Shown piece by piece: positions 1 to 10,239 of a DNA stretch of 34,757 bases. A model generated the notes under the pieces. The model did not search any database. It saw only the letters and a list, made by a program, of their open reading frames with translations, and was not told where the DNA came from. The translations under genes and the position numbers were made by a program. Position 1 is the stretch's first letter; the number at the start of each line of letters is the position of its first letter. Source of the DNA: Cochliopodium minus (lineage: Eukaryota; Discosea; Himatismenida; Cochliopodiidae); contig JAMYWO010000370.1 in assembly GCA_024220525.1 (NCBI GenBank), positions 1 to 34,757 on the forward strand, given 5' to 3'.

Positions 1-2277
1 TTTTTTTTTACCGAACAAAACTTTCAATAATCTCAAAAAAATAAGTTTAATATTTTGAATGTCAATCTCCCCATTGTTTTCATTGACTTTATCAACAACA
101 TTGTTTATTTCTCCGATGTATCCAGAAAGGGGAATGTTCTGGTTTTGGTCCTCGGGGATGGTTCCCCTTAGGTAAGAGTATTGGTCAAAGAAGTGTTGGA
201 GCCATTCTTTGAACTTGGCCTTACCCTTCTCTTGGAAATTCTTTCTCCAAAAGTTTTGGCCCTCCTTGTCAACAGGAATGGCAGCTTCGACTCTAATTTT
301 ATTGATTTCTTTGGAAGAAAAATTTTAAAAAATTTGGAAAAAAAGTAAGATTATTAAAAAGTATCAAAAAAACATTTATTTTCCAAATTTTTTGGTTTTA
401 TAATATTTTAGATGTACAAAATATGACAAAAGTTCAAAAATTGTTAGTTAAAAATTCATATCTGCTAACAAAATTGTAAATTTTGGACAAGTCTAATAAT
501 TTCTTTATTATAAGTTTGGACTTACCGCTGATAATTTGTTCGAATGATGGTCTGTTTTGAGCATCAGAGTTCCAGCATATGCCGATTAAATTTTTGAGGC
601 TGAGTGGACAGTTTTGAGGAATTTGAGGTCTTTTATGTTTGACACAAACAGCATCGATCAAATCTAAAATTTGGGATGATCAAGAAAAGATTTAATTTTA
701 AAATTTGATTTCAAGATTTAATATCGGAATCATATTGATACTGAAAATTTCTTAGTAAAAATGATTGATAAAGGATCAATATTATCAACGTATACAAATG
801 ATAATATGATAATTTAAATCAATTAGATAGTATCTTAAGTTGAATATAGAAATTGATCCAAATTAGATGGTGAAGATTAAATTCTCACAAAAAAATTGTC
901 ATTATCTTTGATTATTATATTTAAATCGGGAATTGATATACCTTCTATTTTTTCGATATCCTTCCATGGATCTTCTTCCGCCAAAATCTGCCATAAAGAT
1001 ACTCCAAAACTATATACATCTGCCTTTTCATTAAATCTTTTCGTCATCAATACCTCAGGAGCCATATAAAGAGGCTAATTGAATAAGATAGGCAATTAAT
1101 CTTTAATAATACGATTTTATGTTCATAAAAAAAGAATTTACTGTTCCTTTTGGACTATGCTCTTTTATACCCTTACTAGGTACCAAATCTGATAGACCAA
1201 AATCTAATATTTTTTATGATATGAATGTTAATTTGATGATAATGTAAATGTGATTGGAATTATTATTATATATAATCAATGAAAAGGGTTATAGTGTATT
1301 TACCACAAACTCGTATCCTATATGATTCATTCACTTTAACATACAAAAAATTAGATGGCTGGATTGTTTTTTTTTTTGTGCAAGAGAAAAAGATTAAAAA
1401 GTTAAGATTTATTATTAAGGACTAAAATGAAAGAATATTGTTTCATTTAGGAAATAAAAACTATATTTACTTTGATATCTCTATGCAATACTTTTGGATT
1501 TTGTGCATGAAGCCAAGCAATTCTTTAAATTTGAAGTTACTCGTTAAATTCGTTGAAATATAACAAAAAATATTTTATTTTTTTCTTATTACCCTCTTGC
1601 AGCATCTCTGCACATATTCAATTTCTGATATAAAGATAAGCCATTTTGTTTATTTTTCAATAATTCATCTACATTCCCCTCCATCAATTCAGATACAATT
1701 ATAACTTCATCTTTGCCTATATGTGCACCCATGAATAAACATATAGATGGATTATACAATCGACTAAGGAAAAAAGAAAAATTAAATAGAAAAATTTTTT
1801 CAGTAATTTAAAATTCACCTCAATATGCTGATTTCTTTACGAAAATCTGTCAATTGCTTATTTGTAAATGGACCTCTAGGTACTTTTATTGCTACAGGAG
1901 TTCCTCTGCAAGTTCCTCTATTGTGAATGATTGGAAAAAAGTTAATTTTAAAAAGAATTATGGTTTGAATACATTGAATTATCAATTATAATTTGATAGC
2001 AATGCTTTAATTTTTCAAAATAATTTTCTTTTCTTTATTTTACCTCCATACAACCCCAAATCCTCCCTCTTCTGAGATTATATTTTCGAATTTAATTTCA
2101 TTTTTGGGTATATCTGCTGGTCCAGATATCCAATTAGTTCTTGATTCAAAATTATTGTCTTCTATTTCGCTCTCATTTTCATCGCTCTTTTTAAAAAATA
2201 AATAAATATTTTAAATGTGGAGTACATTAAGGTCAATTATTTACCATCCTTCTTTTCTTCTTTTTATCTTGATCCAT
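1..2277 (-). CDS. SHK-like TKL protein kinase, 3' part outside window
   Basis: Ten exons (minus): 2277-2245, 2186-2044, 1917-1819, 1763-1593, 1522-1471, 1358-1304, 1203-1142, 1074-942, 663-526 and 308-12. They join in phase to 394 residues, and a further donor lies at position 11. The start is the ATG at 2277, followed by a basic stretch and an acidic linker. All kinase motifs are present: glycine loop EEGGFGVV (about 50-57), VAIK with K70, HRDIKPSN with D164, DFG at 185-187, and MAPE. The C-lobe ends with the TKL-type CWN...RPSF motif. After the kinase comes a segment with FWRKNF and a helical linker, which in Dictyostelium SHK proteins separates kinase and SH2 domains, so an SH2 exon is expected just left of the window. 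Predicted dual-specificity Ser/Thr/Tyr kinase, catalytically competent by sequence. The SHK assignment is inference from the linker; the kinase call itself is firm. Confidence 0.88.
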
Positions 2278-2698
2278 AATTACTTTGAATTGTGTTATTT
2301 TTTATACACAAAAATGAATTTTCTTTTTTTTTTAATTTTGTTATTGGTTGAATGAAAACTTATACTCAAAGATATGTTCAATAATAAGATCAAAATATCT
2401 GTTCAGTTATGATTAAATACATTCATTCAAAAATAAATTTATTATCTTTGTTTCTTGTGTTATGAATTAAGAAAGAAACAACAATAAAGGAAATTATAAA
2501 ATTGAATGTATGTATTGAGGGGAAAGGATATTTTTCCTCTTTATCAAACGTTTATCATTTTTTTTTTTTTAATTCTTATTTTGCGCCAAAACAATATACA
2601 AAAAAAAAAAAAATCCAAGCTAAAAAAACAAACTCATCATTCCCATTTCTTTCTTATTTTCGTGATTTAAACCCATTTTATAAAAACAACAAATAAAA
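2278..2698. promoter_or_regulatory. Divergent intergenic region
   Basis: This stretch separates the 5' end of the minus-strand kinase from the start of the plus-strand ubiquitin-like gene, so it must hold both promoters. It is AT-rich with homopolymer A and T runs (for example 2551-2570 and 2600-2614). No specific promoter element can be named. Confidence 0.4.
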
Positions 2699-3086
2699 AT
2701 GTCCAAAATAACATTAACATTGATCGAATTAGAACTCAAGAGAGTAAAATGGGAATGGACATGCAATGAAACAGATCAAATAAACACCATCTTCCAAGAA
2801 ATCGCAAATAAAATGTTTTATGCACCTCATCAAATCATCTTGTATAATAGAAATATCTTGAAGAATGAGGATAAAGAAAAAACATTGGAAGAATTGGATT
2901 TCAATGATGGACAAACTGTTTACTTTTTTGAAGAAGGTAAATAATAAATTAATCCTTTTATCATATCTGAATCAATTGAACTTTAAATTTTTCTTTTTCA
3001 TCCTTCCTTTAGCATGTGTTCAAAAATTCATATTGACTAATTATCAAAGATTGTCAGAATGGATAGAGAATAAGATTCATGATTGA
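2699..3086 (+). CDS. Small ubiquitin/SUMO-like domain protein
   Basis: Two exons, 2699-2936 and 3013-3086, encode 103 residues. The first 80 residues follow the beta-grasp pattern: an N-terminal strand (ITLTLIELEL), a central helix (IFQEIANKM), a strand QIILYNRNIL, then EKTLEELDFNDGQTVYF. The last piece matches the 'L...D..DG..V..' ending seen in ubiquitin and SUMO-like folds. The second exon adds a short helical tail of about 24 residues with no di-glycine end, so it is unlikely to be a conjugated modifier and more likely a stand-alone or adaptor Ubl. The start ATG directly follows an A-rich leader. The fold assignment is by pattern only; the exact family is not recognised. Confidence 0.6.
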
Positions 3087-3274
3087 AAGAGATAAATTAA
3101 AAAATATTTCCTTCATTTTGGATCCATTTTTCAATTTCAGTTTAAATATTTCCATATCAACAATTTAGATTTATATCGAAATGTGGACATGATACATTAA
3201 AGATGAGTCATTTATCTCAATATAAAAGCATTTCAAATCTATATTACTGTGAAAATTAAAAAAAATAAAAAAAA

Positions 3275-6200
3275 ATGAAAGGATCAACACTATTAATCAT
3301 TCTATCTTTCATATTTATTGTCAAATGTTCTTTGAATTTGAATGAAGGTAATTTATTGAAGAATCCAACATATTCATTACTATGTATTTACCCTTTGTGA
3401 CTCTATCTCCTTTTAGAATATGACAATAATATGTATTGGGGTCCTTGGAGACCAAATGTATATTGTGGAATGAAAACAAGATCAACCAATCCAGTCTTTT
3501 TTGGATTGGGATGGTCAAATTGTTTTGATATCAACAAAAATGGGCATAAATGTGAACAAACAGAAGATCCATACGTAATATAAATGAAAGAATATAGATA
3601 AAAGTTTAATATAATCAAATAATAGGGATGGATAGAAAATGATGGTTCAAATTATGGGTAAGTTTTTTTATTTTCAAATCAAAAATATTCAAATATAGTT
3701 CTTAGTATAATTACATTTAGAAATGATCTTAATATCTATTACTAAGATCTACATACCAATCAATATTACACAAATAAAGATATATCGTTGAACATAATTT
3801 TTCTCTTTATTAATTTAAAATAGAAAGCATGTGAGAATTGATAAGAAATTGAATGTAAAGATATACCACAAATTAGTCAAGAAAGATCTTGATTGGGTAA
3901 TGGAAGTACAAGCAGTTCCATTCAACAAGGGAAAAGTCACCAACTTGGCGTTGACCTATTATATTGGAGTGGAAGATCCCGAAGCTTCTCTAAAAATGGA
4001 TATAGAAACCTTGAACGAAACAACAAACGTTGAGCAAATAAAGTAAAAAATAAATAATTCAATTTTATTTTGCATAAATCAAATTATTAAATAAAAATGT
4101 AAACTTTAATATTTTCTTAAATAATATTAATTTTTTATATTATTTATAGGGTGGAGGGATCTTATACTAAAAATGAAAAAGACAAAATTGGATCTGGCAA
4201 GGAATTCATTTTCACTGTAAAAGAAGATGAAAACAACAAACATTCCGTGTATGCGAGACAATTAGAAATTGATTTCCCAGACAAAAACGATTTGTCCAAA
4301 ACACAATACTTAGGACAATCTATTCATAGTGATCAATGGAAAATTTTTGACATTGCAAATGAAGAGCTCATGAATGATTTGAGAGGTAGGATCATCCCAA
4401 GGTTCATGGAGTACATGGGGAAGAAGCCTGTAACATCAGAACCTTTTCTCCCGCCTACCTTGCCCAACTTTGAAAGGGACAGTGTCAATAACGTGTTCAT
4501 CTTTAGAAAGAACTATCAATTACCTGTCAAACTCGAGATTTCTTTGCACACCTCTTCTGGTTCATTGAACAAGATCAAGAAGAGAATCAACTACAAAAAT
4601 TTCATCAACAATTTTGTTTCGGAAGCACCTGCCTTGTTTTCCAACTACAGCAAATTGTACAACGAAAATTTCAACAACATCTACCAGTTTTCTGAAGCGC
4701 TTAAACAACCTCAGTTCGCCAAGTTTGCAAAGTCTGCTCACTCCAATTTGTTGGGAGGTTTGGGCTACTATTCGGGTACCTGGAGGAAAAAGGTCTTGAA
4801 GATCGATGGTACAACCAAGGTCGTAGAAAGAGGACCCAACGTGTTGTTCAGTGCAAGTCCTTCAAGATCATTCTTTCCAAGAGGGTATGTTTTTTTAAAT
4901 TTTTTAATTTATTCTTTTATTTTTTTTATTTTTATTTCATTTTATCATAATTTTCAATTAATTTTTTTCAAAAAAAAGATTTCTTTGGGACGAAGGATTT
5001 CATCAAATGGGAGTTTTAGACTGGAACGAAAAAATAACATACGACGTTTTGACCCATTGGTTCGACCTCATAGATCCAAGCGGTTGGATTCCCCGTGAAC
5101 AAATTCTCGGCAGCGAAGCACGTAGCAGAGTTCCTGAGGAGTTTGTGGCCCAAATTCCCACCAATGCCAACCCTCCTACCTTTTTCTTAGTTTTCGAGAA
5201 GCTTCTGGACAAGTTCTTTCCTGTCAATGCTACTGGAATTGAAAATGATAACGAAGAAAAAAATATTAAACAACAAGGTATTTTTTTTTTTTAATAATCT
5301 TCATAAATTTAATTATTTCTTTACAAATCATTGTTTTGAATATTTTTTTTTGAAATTTTTTTTTTTAAATAAAAGTCATCTTTAAAGTTTTTGTGATTTT
5401 TAATTTTTTCTTTGAACTTTTTTTTGAATATTTCTCTTTTTTCTCAATATTTCTTTTTTTAGAACTTTTGGAATTTTTCAGACATAATATCCCCAAAATC
5501 AAAAAGTGGTACGAATGGTTCATCGAATCCCAAAGTGGCCTCAAAAAATACTCCTACTACTGGCACGGAAGAACAGTGAACCATACCTTGTCATCAGGGC
5601 TCGATGACTACCCAAGATCTCCTATCGTCTCAGATCAAGAGATGCACGTTGATCTCTTTTGTTGGGTTGCAATCTCTACTAGAGTTCTTAGCAAAGTTCA
5701 CGCTTTGTTGGAGCCTCATGTAGAAAATCCTTATGCTAAAGACTATGTCAATTTTGAAAGTGATATTGAACGTAACACTTTTTTTTTTAACATTAATTTC
5801 ACTATTTCTTTTTTATTATGTTTTACTCTTTTTTTTTTGTGTGTTTTTCTGTTTTATTTATTTTTTGTTTTTCAATTTTTTATGGTTTTGAAAGATTTTC
5901 ATTGTTTTTGTTCATTTCTTTTAAGATTGATTTTCTTCAATTATTTGATATTTAAATTTTTTTGGATTTGTTAATTTTAAATTGTTTAAAAATTTTTTTT
6001 TAATTTTTTTTTTCCTATCATTTTTCGTTGCGAAATTTTCAATAATAATTTTTTTCCATTTTAGTTTATTGGAATAACAAACTAAAACTTTACTCCGACA
6101 TAAGTTTTTGGAACAATGGAAAACCTAACTACACAGAAACAGTTGGTTACATCAACTTGTTCCCTCTCATCGCCAAACTCATCCCTTCCGACTCCGCCCA

Positions 6201-6783
6201 CTTGAAGAACGTATACGACGCTATTTTGGACGAGAAGGGCATGTGGTCGAAGTTTGGTTTGAGATCTCTTTCTAAATCTGATCCTCATTTCTCAACTGGC
6301 GAAAATTATTGGAGAGGTTAAAAATTGTTTTATTTTTTTGTTAATTCATTATTTTATTTTTTTAATCATTGTCATTTTATTATTTTATTTTTTTTATTTT
6401 ATTTTTTATTTTTTATTTTTTATTTTAATAATTAATTTTTATTTTTATTTTTTATTTTTATTTTATTTTTATTTTATTTTTATTTTGATTTTTATTTTTA
6501 TTCATTTTCTTCTCTTCCTTTAGGTAAAATTTGGATCAATATAAACTATCTCGTCTTAAGCGCTCTCCACACCAAGTACATTCACGAAGGAGAACACAAA
6601 CAACAGGCCAAACAAATTTATGAGGGGCTTAGAAAGAACCTCATCGACAATATGCATCTTGTGTACAGCAAAACCGAGTTTTTCTTTGAGAATTATGACC
6701 CCATAAATGGTCAGGGTGTAGGTGCTCGTCCTTTTAATGGATGGAGTTCTTTGATTTTTCTCATAATGGCCGAGAAATTTTAG
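3275..6783 (+). CDS. mogs: Mannosyl-oligosaccharide glucosidase (glucosidase I, GH63)
   Basis: Nine exons: 3275-3347, 3417-3574, 3626-3657, 3824-4042, 4150-4884, 4979-5277, 5463-5771, 6065-6316 and 6524-6783. All phases agree, giving 778 residues, normal for the family. The enzyme removes the outermost glucose from the N-glycan precursor in the ER. The N-terminus is a signal peptide or short anchor (LLIILSFIFIVKCS), followed by the family opening YWGPWRPNVYCGMKTR. The (alpha/alpha)6 catalytic domain shows SFFPRG-FLWDEGFHQ (split by an intron), IPREQILGSEARSRVPEEF, NYWRGKIWIN and a final ENYDP...GQGVGARPFNGWSSL. Those blocks carry the acidic residues used for catalysis in GH63. There is no KDEL-type tail. 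It ends only 44 bp before the next gene. The introns of 121-293 nt are strongly T-rich on the coding strand. Confidence 0.93.
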
Positions 6784-6827
6784 AATTTAAATTATTTATA
6801 AAAATAAAAAATTAAAAAATTAAAAAA

Positions 6828-9800
6828 ATGGATAATCTTATTAGTCAATCTAATATTAATATCTATGTTGTCATTGATAGGTTAATCTTACCTTTATCAT
6901 TCTATAATTTTTTTAATTTTATCATATTTTGTTATATAAACTCATATTGACATCAGATTGAAGAAAAATTATGATCCAGATATTGAAAACAGGCTTTTGA
7001 ATGTCTATCAATTGTAAATATATTGATCCACACCAATATTTTTAGTGTGTAAATTTTTTTTGATTTTATAAATTTTTAATTGGAAAGAGGATCGAGAGTA
7101 TATGGAACTATCAAACCATCATCAGATTGGGTATAAAAGATATATCAATATTTAGAACTTGATAATTTAATCTCCTCAAAAGGATTTCTTCTGTGTGGTA
7201 TCTCACAACAAATTTTTAGGAGAAAAGCATTTTTTATGGGAATGTTACGATGATGGAGAAGTATAACAAAAGTTAAATTTCACTCAAGAAAAAAAGAACT
7301 TTTTTTTTTAAAAAAAACATTCTTAGGTTAATTGTGGTAATCAAAATAAATTTTTTTTTTCTTAATTTAGTAAAAAAAATTCAAATATTTATTTAAAAAA
7401 ATTCATTTAGCATTGTACGCAATAGATTATTTCAAGTAAAAAAAAAATTGTAGTTCAAAAAACTCTTTTAAAAAGAAAATAATTATTTTTCGACTAACAA
7501 AACTTTTAAAATTTTTCTTTCAATATATTTTATTTTTTAACATTTTAAAGAATAATGGCAATGAGGTAAAAAAAATTAAAAAACGAAATATTGTTGGAAA
7601 AATTATAATTTTGATTCCTGATAAAGTTTTAGAATGGAAACACTTGAATGTTTATTTCTAAAAAAAGAGCACATTTGGCTAGAGAAAGAAAAAGTAGAGC
7701 CTCCCAAATTGGACAAAGACGTATTAAGAAAAATGGTAAGTTGGATTTCCAACTTAAGGTAAATTTGTTATGAATATAATTTTTAATAAATTTTTTTTTT
7801 TTAATAAAAAATATTCATTTTTTTAAAATTTTTTTTTTTAATTAAAATAATTTTTAAATTTTTTTAATAGATTGGCAATGGCCAAAAAAAGGATGAAAGA
7901 GGAAACATACAAAGCAAAGAAATGTATTTTTCATGGATTAAGGTAGATTAAAAAGAAAATAAATATAAATTCAACAATTTTTTTTTTTTTTTTGAAAAAA
8001 AAATTAGATACATAATATTTGGGTAAATAATTTTTAACATTAAATGAAAAATTTATTGATAAAACCATTTTCAAAGAATACAAATTTTGATGCATGGAAA
8101 AATAATTGATTATTCAGAAGCGAACCCTTGGTTGGACAAAATTGTAAATACAGAAGGAAATGAATACTCCAAAATATATTCCCTCTTCGATAAGACTTTT
8201 CAGGAGTACAGAAACCAAATGAATACAATCTCCAATCCTAACGATTTTTACCTCAAAAGTGAGTCGTTTGCACATCATTACTCCAAACTCTTTTCAAACT
8301 CTAAAACTCTCATTCTCACGAACCAGAACTTTATGCCTCAAGTAATAAGCAAAAAGTGGGAATCTCCTTTAAAAATTAAAAACGGAGATTTAAATATTCC
8401 TAAATGTAAGTATTTTATTAATAAAAACTTTTTTAATTTCCTTTTTTAATTTTCTTTTAAAATTTTTTTCAACTTTTTTAGAATTTATATTATTTTTACA
8501 CTTTTTTTAATTTTTTAGTGTTGGATTATTTGTCAAAAAATAGCACAGTAAAACTTTTGAAGGAATTTTCAGTGACGTGTTGTTTTGACGAGAAAGACCC
8601 CAATTTGATCCACCTATCTCCAACCCTCATCTCCAAAAATTCCGACAACGAAATCATCAAAGAAATTTACAACGGTGTCGTATTAAATGTTGATGAAGAA
8701 CTTAATGTGAGTGTTTTGTGTTCTTCTGTTCCTAAGCCCGTCTCTTTTTATGCAGACGTGGAAGAAGAGTTTTATGACGATAAGTTGGAACAAGTTTGGA
8801 GTGAAAGATTTGAAGAAACTCAAGTTTGGGAGTTGGTTGATGGAGACCTTGTTCATTTGTACTTAAGCAATGGGAATTGGTGGTAAAAAAGAGATTATGT
8901 TTAAAGTTTTTTTAGTTAATTTAAATTCAAATTATTTCTTCAATAATTTCTTCTAATTTAATTCTTTAATTCTTTAATTATTTTTCAAAAATAGTGTTTC
9001 TTCTAAATTCAGCCCTTCTGGAACTTCTCCTTTTCTATGTCGAGATTACATGCAAGATAAAAAAATCAAAAACAAAAGCATCAGCTTGTTCTTCTGGAAT
9101 ATTTGGAAGCGAAAAGAGTTCAGACTTCCCGATGCAAACACATTTGGAAAAGACACCTGCTTCTCTTTCATCCTCTCTTCCAAATACAACAGATACGTTG
9201 TAAATTTTGACGAAGATTCTTTACATTTGATTGCTGCAAAAATTAATGGAAAATCACTTTGGGATCTCAAAGAAATTTCGCAGAAATACAACTGGATCAC
9301 TCCTAATCTTTTCAATTTTAAAAATTTTAATGATTCTGTTTCTTTTGTGCGTGAAATCAACCCTTTTCAACACAAGGGTTTGTTTTTTGTTAGGAAGAGT
9401 GGCGACAATTTAGAAAGGTTGGAAATGAAGAGTTCCAAAAACGTTGCTGTACAAGCCACTATTAACTTTAGAAACGATGGGTTTGGACCTTTTAATCTAA
9501 GAGCAAGTAAAGATTTTTTTTTTATTATTTATTTATTTGTTTTTGAATTTATTTTTTTAAAATTTATTTTTAATCTTTTGTTTTTATTTATTGTTTTTCT
9601 TTTTATTTTTTTATTTAAATTTTTTTTTTAATCTTTTTTTATTATTTTTTAATCTTCATTAATAAAGATCATCTTCAAGAAAGAGATATGTTGGAATTGA
9701 TTAGATTACAACGTTCTGAAGAATTTTTAAATCACTTCCCAAAGTACAAAGAACTTCACCAAAAAGTTATGGTGGCTTATAAATCTTATTGCGACCAAAT

Positions 9801-10005
9801 ACAAAAGATCCATGACAACATACCTCCCCAACTAAACAAACTGGATATTTTAAAGTATTTGGATGATTATCCTCAACATAAAGCTTCCATTTTGTTCATT
9901 TTGAGCGGGAAAAACAAGAACATTGAGGATTCTTTTGCTCATCTCAAAAATTTCCATGAGTTGGCTGTTTTTGAACAGAATGTCTTGAAGATCATCAATT
10001 TGTAA
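6828..10005 (+). CDS. RlaP-type nucleotidyltransferase fused to a T4 RNA ligase 1-like domain
   Basis: Fourteen exons: 6828-6880, 6957-7013, 7088-7130, 7183-7260, 7327-7336, 7411-7435, 7551-7565, 7633-7758, 7871-7942, 8008-8022, 8077-8405, 8519-8882, 8995-9506 and 9668-10005. Phases agree throughout, giving 678 residues. Residues 1 to about 270 look like the RlaP family of DNA-polymerase-beta nucleotidyltransferases: GSRVYGTIKPSSDWD (G38, S39, D50, D52), then VNCALYAIDYF, METLECLF, KKCIFHGLRYIIFGIQI and HGKIIDYS. Residues about 275-678 resemble T4 Rnl1-type ligases: a YNGVVLN block, WELVDGDLVHLY at motif I, YNRYVV at motif III, KGLFFVRK at motif IV, and a C-terminal helical region with HFPKYKEL and ILFILSGK. 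The expected catalytic lysine position is L380. RlaP and RNA ligases are known partners in RNA-repair systems, so a role in RNA repair or RNA end modification is inferred. The exon chain is secure by phase; the ligase assignment is by eye. Confidence 0.75.
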
Positions 10006-10239
10006 AATTAAATCTCTTCCTTGTCATATTGAGTTTTTCAAACATTTCTTTGTTAAAAAAAAAATTTGTTTTAGGAAGTAAGAAATAAGTTTCTTTGAAA
10101 TGATTTAAAGTTGATTCTTTTTGAAAACCATTTAATTTAATATAATTTTATTTTTTTTTTTATTTTTAATAATAAAAAATTTGTCTTTGAAATTTTAATC
10201 CATCAAATTTAATCCTTTTAATCGATCAATCAGTTATAT

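Noticed and set aside
2502-2696. 64-codon plus-strand frame before the ubiquitin-like gene
   Set aside because: It is made of homopolymer-coded F and K runs, ends next to the real start codon and has no family pattern.
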